DNA from: Acidobacteriota bacterium
GTDB lineage: Bacteria > Acidobacteriota > Vicinamibacteria > Vicinamibacterales > UBA8438
DNA: 9,213 bases
Assembly (NCBI GenBank): GCA_003533545.1
Contig: DQEK01000195.1
Location: 5,767-14,979 of the forward strand
Reading direction: 5' to 3'
In this document: piece after piece, positions 7,093 to 9,213 of the stretch
Layout: every line of letters begins with the position of its first letter
How positions within the stretch are numbered: position 1 is the first letter of the stretch
Notes under the pieces: model-generated
Told to the model about the DNA's origin: nothing
Databases searched by the model: none
What the model saw: only the letters and a program-made list of their open reading frames with translations
Position numbers and translations under genes: made by a program

Positions 7093-8825
7093 TAACGAAC
7101 AGGGACCCCGTCCAAGACGAACGTGTAGACCCTGCCTACCCTTCTTCCCGCTGCAATTGACACATACTGTGTGCCGTCGAGTTCGTAGGTCACGGGAGTC
7201 CCCGTGCCCTGGCCGACCGTGGCGGACCACAACTCCTCGCCCGTGCGAGCGTCGTGGGCGATAAACTGGTCCCCCGCTCCCCGGAACAACAAATTGCCGC
7301 CGGTCGACATGGTCCCGCCGTGTGCACCACTGGATACCACGCGCCAGGCCTCCGTGTTGGCAGCCGGGTCCCAGGCCAGTAACAGGGTACGGGGACCACT
7401 CAATTCCGGTCTCTCGGGCCGCTCGGCGCGGGAACTTCGCCCTATCCCTGTGTTCCAGACTCCTTGGCGGTATTCAAACTCGTCGGCCTTCGTATAGTAC
7501 GAACTGCTGTTCTGGGCTGGAAGGTAGACCAACCCGGTGGCGGGGTTCCAGGACATAGGCGGCCAATTGTGGGCACCGCCAGGCCCCGGAGACAGATACA
7601 CGCCATTCCCGGTCAATCCATAGCGCGCTTCGGGTGTCTCGATCGGTCGCCCCGTGTCAACATCGACCCCAATGGCCCATGTCAGATCATCGGCAAACGG
7701 CGTGGCGGAAATGAGTTCGCCCGTCAATCGATCGATGACGTAGAAAAACCCGTTCTTGGGCGCCTGGACAATGACTTTACGCTCGCGGCCGTAAATCGTC
7801 AGGTCCAACAGCATCAGCGGCTGCGTGGCCGTATAGTCCCAATCGTCGCCCGGAGTAGTCTGATAGTGCCAAACCAGCTCGCCATTGTCTGGGTTGAGCG
7901 CCAGAATCGACGAAAGATACAGGTTGTCTCCTCCGCCTGGGCTGCGTACGTCCCGATTCCACGGCGAGCCGTTCCCGGTACCCACATAGAGGAGATTCGC
8001 CTCCGGGTCGTAGGCCATCCCGTCCCAGACAGTGCCACCACCGCCGACAATCCACCACTCTCCGGTCCACGTCTCCGCCGCGGCCCTCATCGCCTCGTTC
8101 TCAAAGCCATCAGCAGGGTTCCCAGGCACCGTATAAGACCGCCACACTTGGTCACCCGTCGCAGTGTCATAGGCCGTCACGTAGCCACGCACACCGTACT
8201 CTGCCCCGCCGTTCCCGATGATGACGTTCCCCTTGACGATTCGAGGAGCGCCCGTCACGCTGTAGTCCGCACCGCGTGGCGTCGTCTGAACGCTCCACTC
8301 CACCTGTCCGGTCTCTCGGTCGAGGGCCACGAGCCTCCCGTCCAATAACCCCACAAACACCTTGCCACCGTAGAGTGCCACGCCTCGGTTGACCTCGCCG
8401 CAGCAAACGCTCGGTCCCCCCTCTCGTCCACGTGGAATCCCTGGGTCCCACTGCCATTGCTTCTCGCCCGTTCGTGCATCAAGCGCGAACACGAAGCTCT
8501 TGGGACCGGTCGCGTACATGACCCCGTCGGACACCACCGGCGTGGCCTCAAGCCTAGCTCCAGACTTCGGGATAATCCAACTCCACGCCAAGCCCAGCTG
8601 TTCAATGTTGTCGACGTCAATCTGGTCGAGGGGGCTATAGCGCGTCTCCGCGAAATCGCGACCGGTCGTCAACCACTCGGCGGGCGGCGCCGCCAGCAAT
8701 CCGACCTCAGACACACCGTCGGATTCCTGTGCCACAAGAACTTGCGTGGAAACCAGCATCACTGACGCGACCAACAGGGTGACCACGAACCCGCGACCAC
8801 GGCTTCTCCAAAAATACAGCATCAT
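7092..8825 (-). CDS. PQQ-dependent alcohol dehydrogenase-like quinoprotein
   Basis: A periplasmic quinoprotein of 577 residues that should oxidise an alcohol or similar substrate with PQQ and pass electrons to a separate acceptor. A signal peptide covers about 1-32. The eight-bladed propeller shows repeated docking motifs ending in Trp or an aromatic residue, at about 114-124, 167-177, 218-228, 309-319, 426-434 and 524-533. The adjacent C141-C142 is the disulfide pair that sits over PQQ. E209 (GGAEYGVRG) and N285 (GTGNGSPWN) match the metal ligands, and D330 in DDWDY matches the catalytic Asp. Position 332, two beyond it, is Thr rather than the Asp of lanthanide enzymes, which favours calcium. 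No CxxCH is present, so there is no fused cytochrome. ATG-8825 is chosen because GAGGAG lies 7 nt upstream and a signal peptide follows directly; a TTG at 8945 is in frame but would bury it. The substrate is not predictable. Confidence 0.93.
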   Translation of the reverse strand: MMLYFWRSRGRGFVVTLLVASVMLVSTQVLVAQESDGVSEVGLLAAPPAEWLTTGRDFAETRYSPLDQIDVDNIEQLGLAWSWIIPKSGARLEATPVVSDGVMYATGPKSFVFALDARTGEKQWQWDPGIPRGREGGPSVCCGEVNRGVALYGGKVFVGLLDGRLVALDRETGQVEWSVQTTPRGADYSVTGAPRIVKGNVIIGNGGAEYGVRGYVTAYDTATGDQVWRSYTVPGNPADGFENEAMRAAAETWTGEWWIVGGGGTVWDGMAYDPEANLLYVGTGNGSPWNRDVRSPGGGDNLYLSSILALNPDNGELVWHYQTTPGDDWDYTATQPLMLLDLTIYGRERKVIVQAPKNGFFYVIDRLTGELISATPFADDLTWAIGVDVDTGRPIETPEARYGLTGNGVYLSPGPGGAHNWPPMSWNPATGLVYLPAQNSSSYYTKADEFEYRQGVWNTGIGRSSRAERPERPELSGPRTLLLAWDPAANTEAWRVVSSGAHGGTMSTGGNLLFRGAGDQFIAHDARTGEELWSATVGQGTGTPVTYELDGTQYVSIAAGRRVGRVYTFVLDGVPVR

Positions 8826-8832
8826 CAGACAG

Positions 8833-8838
8833 CTCCTC
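8833..8838 (-). promoter_or_regulatory. Ribosome binding site fixing the dehydrogenase start
   Basis: GAGGAG on the minus strand lies 7 nt before ATG-8825. It rules in favour of this start over upstream in-frame codons such as the TTG at 8945. Confidence 0.7.
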
Positions 8839-8869
8839 TGCAGGCCCCAGTACCGCCCTCGCGTTCGGT

Positions 8870-8884
8870 GTGTCGTAACAACAC
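8870..8884. promoter_or_regulatory. Near-palindrome upstream of the dehydrogenase
   Basis: A 15-bp odd-centred inverted repeat, GTGTCGTAACAACAC, has arms that match at six of seven positions. It lies about 45-60 bp upstream of the dehydrogenase start, where a repressor or activator could bind. The surrounding 8826-9023 gap contains a TTGACG on the minus strand but no matching -10 box at proper spacing. It may be chance. Confidence 0.25.
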
Positions 8885-9023
8885 GCATCGCAGTCGGCCC
8901 TTCACCGAATGCCCCGTCCCTATCCAATATCCAGAACTCGCCCAACGCGTTTCGCCTGCGTCAATCTCCTGGTTCGTGGCTGAATGTATACCCCTCCAGA
9001 CCACAAGAGCTGCGCGGAGCACG

Positions 9024-9213
9024 TCACGGCCGTTTCCCGTAGGTCGCCGTTCGCCACAGCCACTCGGCCGGGCCAAATCGATGACGGCTGAGCCACTTCG
9101 GGCTCACCCAGAGCTGGAACGCCCAAATGGCGAAGACGATCGGATATAGCTGCCAACGCTCAAGTACCCCGACAAGCGAGAATCCAAGGCCGGTGAAGAG
9201 CACCAGGCAAATG
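9024..9213 (-). CDS. DUF418 (YeiB-like) membrane protein, C-terminal end
   Basis: The last 62 codons of a gene that enters from the right edge on the minus strand; no start codon lies in the window. Two hydrophobic stretches, about residues 1-17 and 24-38 of the visible part, look like the final membrane spans. The tail RHRFGPAEWLWRTATYGK is the signature end of DUF418 family proteins, which usually finish with FGPxEWLWRxxTYGK. These are polytopic inner-membrane proteins related to YeiB, of unclear function, suspected of transport. The stop is 198 bp before the PQQ dehydrogenase start on the same strand. The gap is long for an operon, but co-transcription is not excluded. Confidence 0.8.
   Translation of the reverse strand, partial: ICLVLFTGLGFSLVGVLERWQLYPIVFAIWAFQLWVSPKWLSRHRFGPAEWLWRTATYGKRP

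Noticed and set aside
7464..8348. 294-codon open frame on the plus strand
   Set aside because: It is antisense to the PQQ dehydrogenase with its intact motifs; the translation is rich in Arg, Pro and His and has no domain I recognise.
8826..8945. Upstream extension of the dehydrogenase to TTG-8945
   Set aside because: The extra 40 residues would precede the signal peptide, and GAGGAG at 7-nt spacing marks ATG-8825.

Overview
The window is about 9.2 kb of moderately high-GC bacterial DNA. It holds five complete protein genes, one gene cut by the right edge and one doubtful small gene. Nearly all products look exported, with Sec, Tat or lipoprotein-type N-termini. The combination of DUF1552, a multi-DUF haem protein (DUF1587/1595/1592/1588/1585), a secreted ankyrin protein and a PQQ alcohol-dehydrogenase-like quinoprotein suggests an aerobic Gram-negative environmental bacterium. 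Acidobacteriota (Vicinamibacteria-like) is my first guess; Planctomycetota, Verrucomicrobiota or a gammaproteobacterium are possible. This rests on gene content only.

Left block (about 1-5490): a plus-strand gene for an exported ankyrin-repeat protein (177-1610) meets, tail to tail with 8 bp between stops, a minus-strand pair. The pair is transcribed in the order DUF1592-type large protein with two CxxCH motifs (5489 to 3015), then a Tat-exported DUF1552 protein (2953 to 1619). It looks like an operon with a 61-bp gap. The biochemical role of this pair is not established, and the secreted ankyrin protein may be its partner. This is the part of the window most likely to be an undescribed system.

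Middle (5490-5985): a stretch with no well-supported gene. It contains one weak minus-strand ORF (5601-5906) and the divergent start region of the next gene. I see no clear sigma-70 promoter.

Right block (5986-9213): an exported metallo-beta-lactamase-fold hydrolase on the plus strand (5986-6930) faces a minus-strand PQQ-dependent dehydrogenase (8825 to 7092). The 161 bp between them holds two candidate hairpins. Upstream of the dehydrogenase, on the same strand, is the C-terminal end of a DUF418 (YeiB-like) membrane protein that runs off the window. The dehydrogenase keeps the Cys-Cys pair, metal ligands and catalytic Asp of PQQ alcohol dehydrogenases. It lacks the second Asp typical of lanthanide-dependent forms and has no fused cytochrome domain, so it would need a separate electron acceptor.

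Together the genes describe a periplasmic oxidation and electron-transfer neighbourhood: a quinoprotein, a haem protein and a metallohydrolase. The link between the left and right blocks is only proximity. I saw no tRNA, rRNA, insertion sequence, CRISPR array or phage gene.
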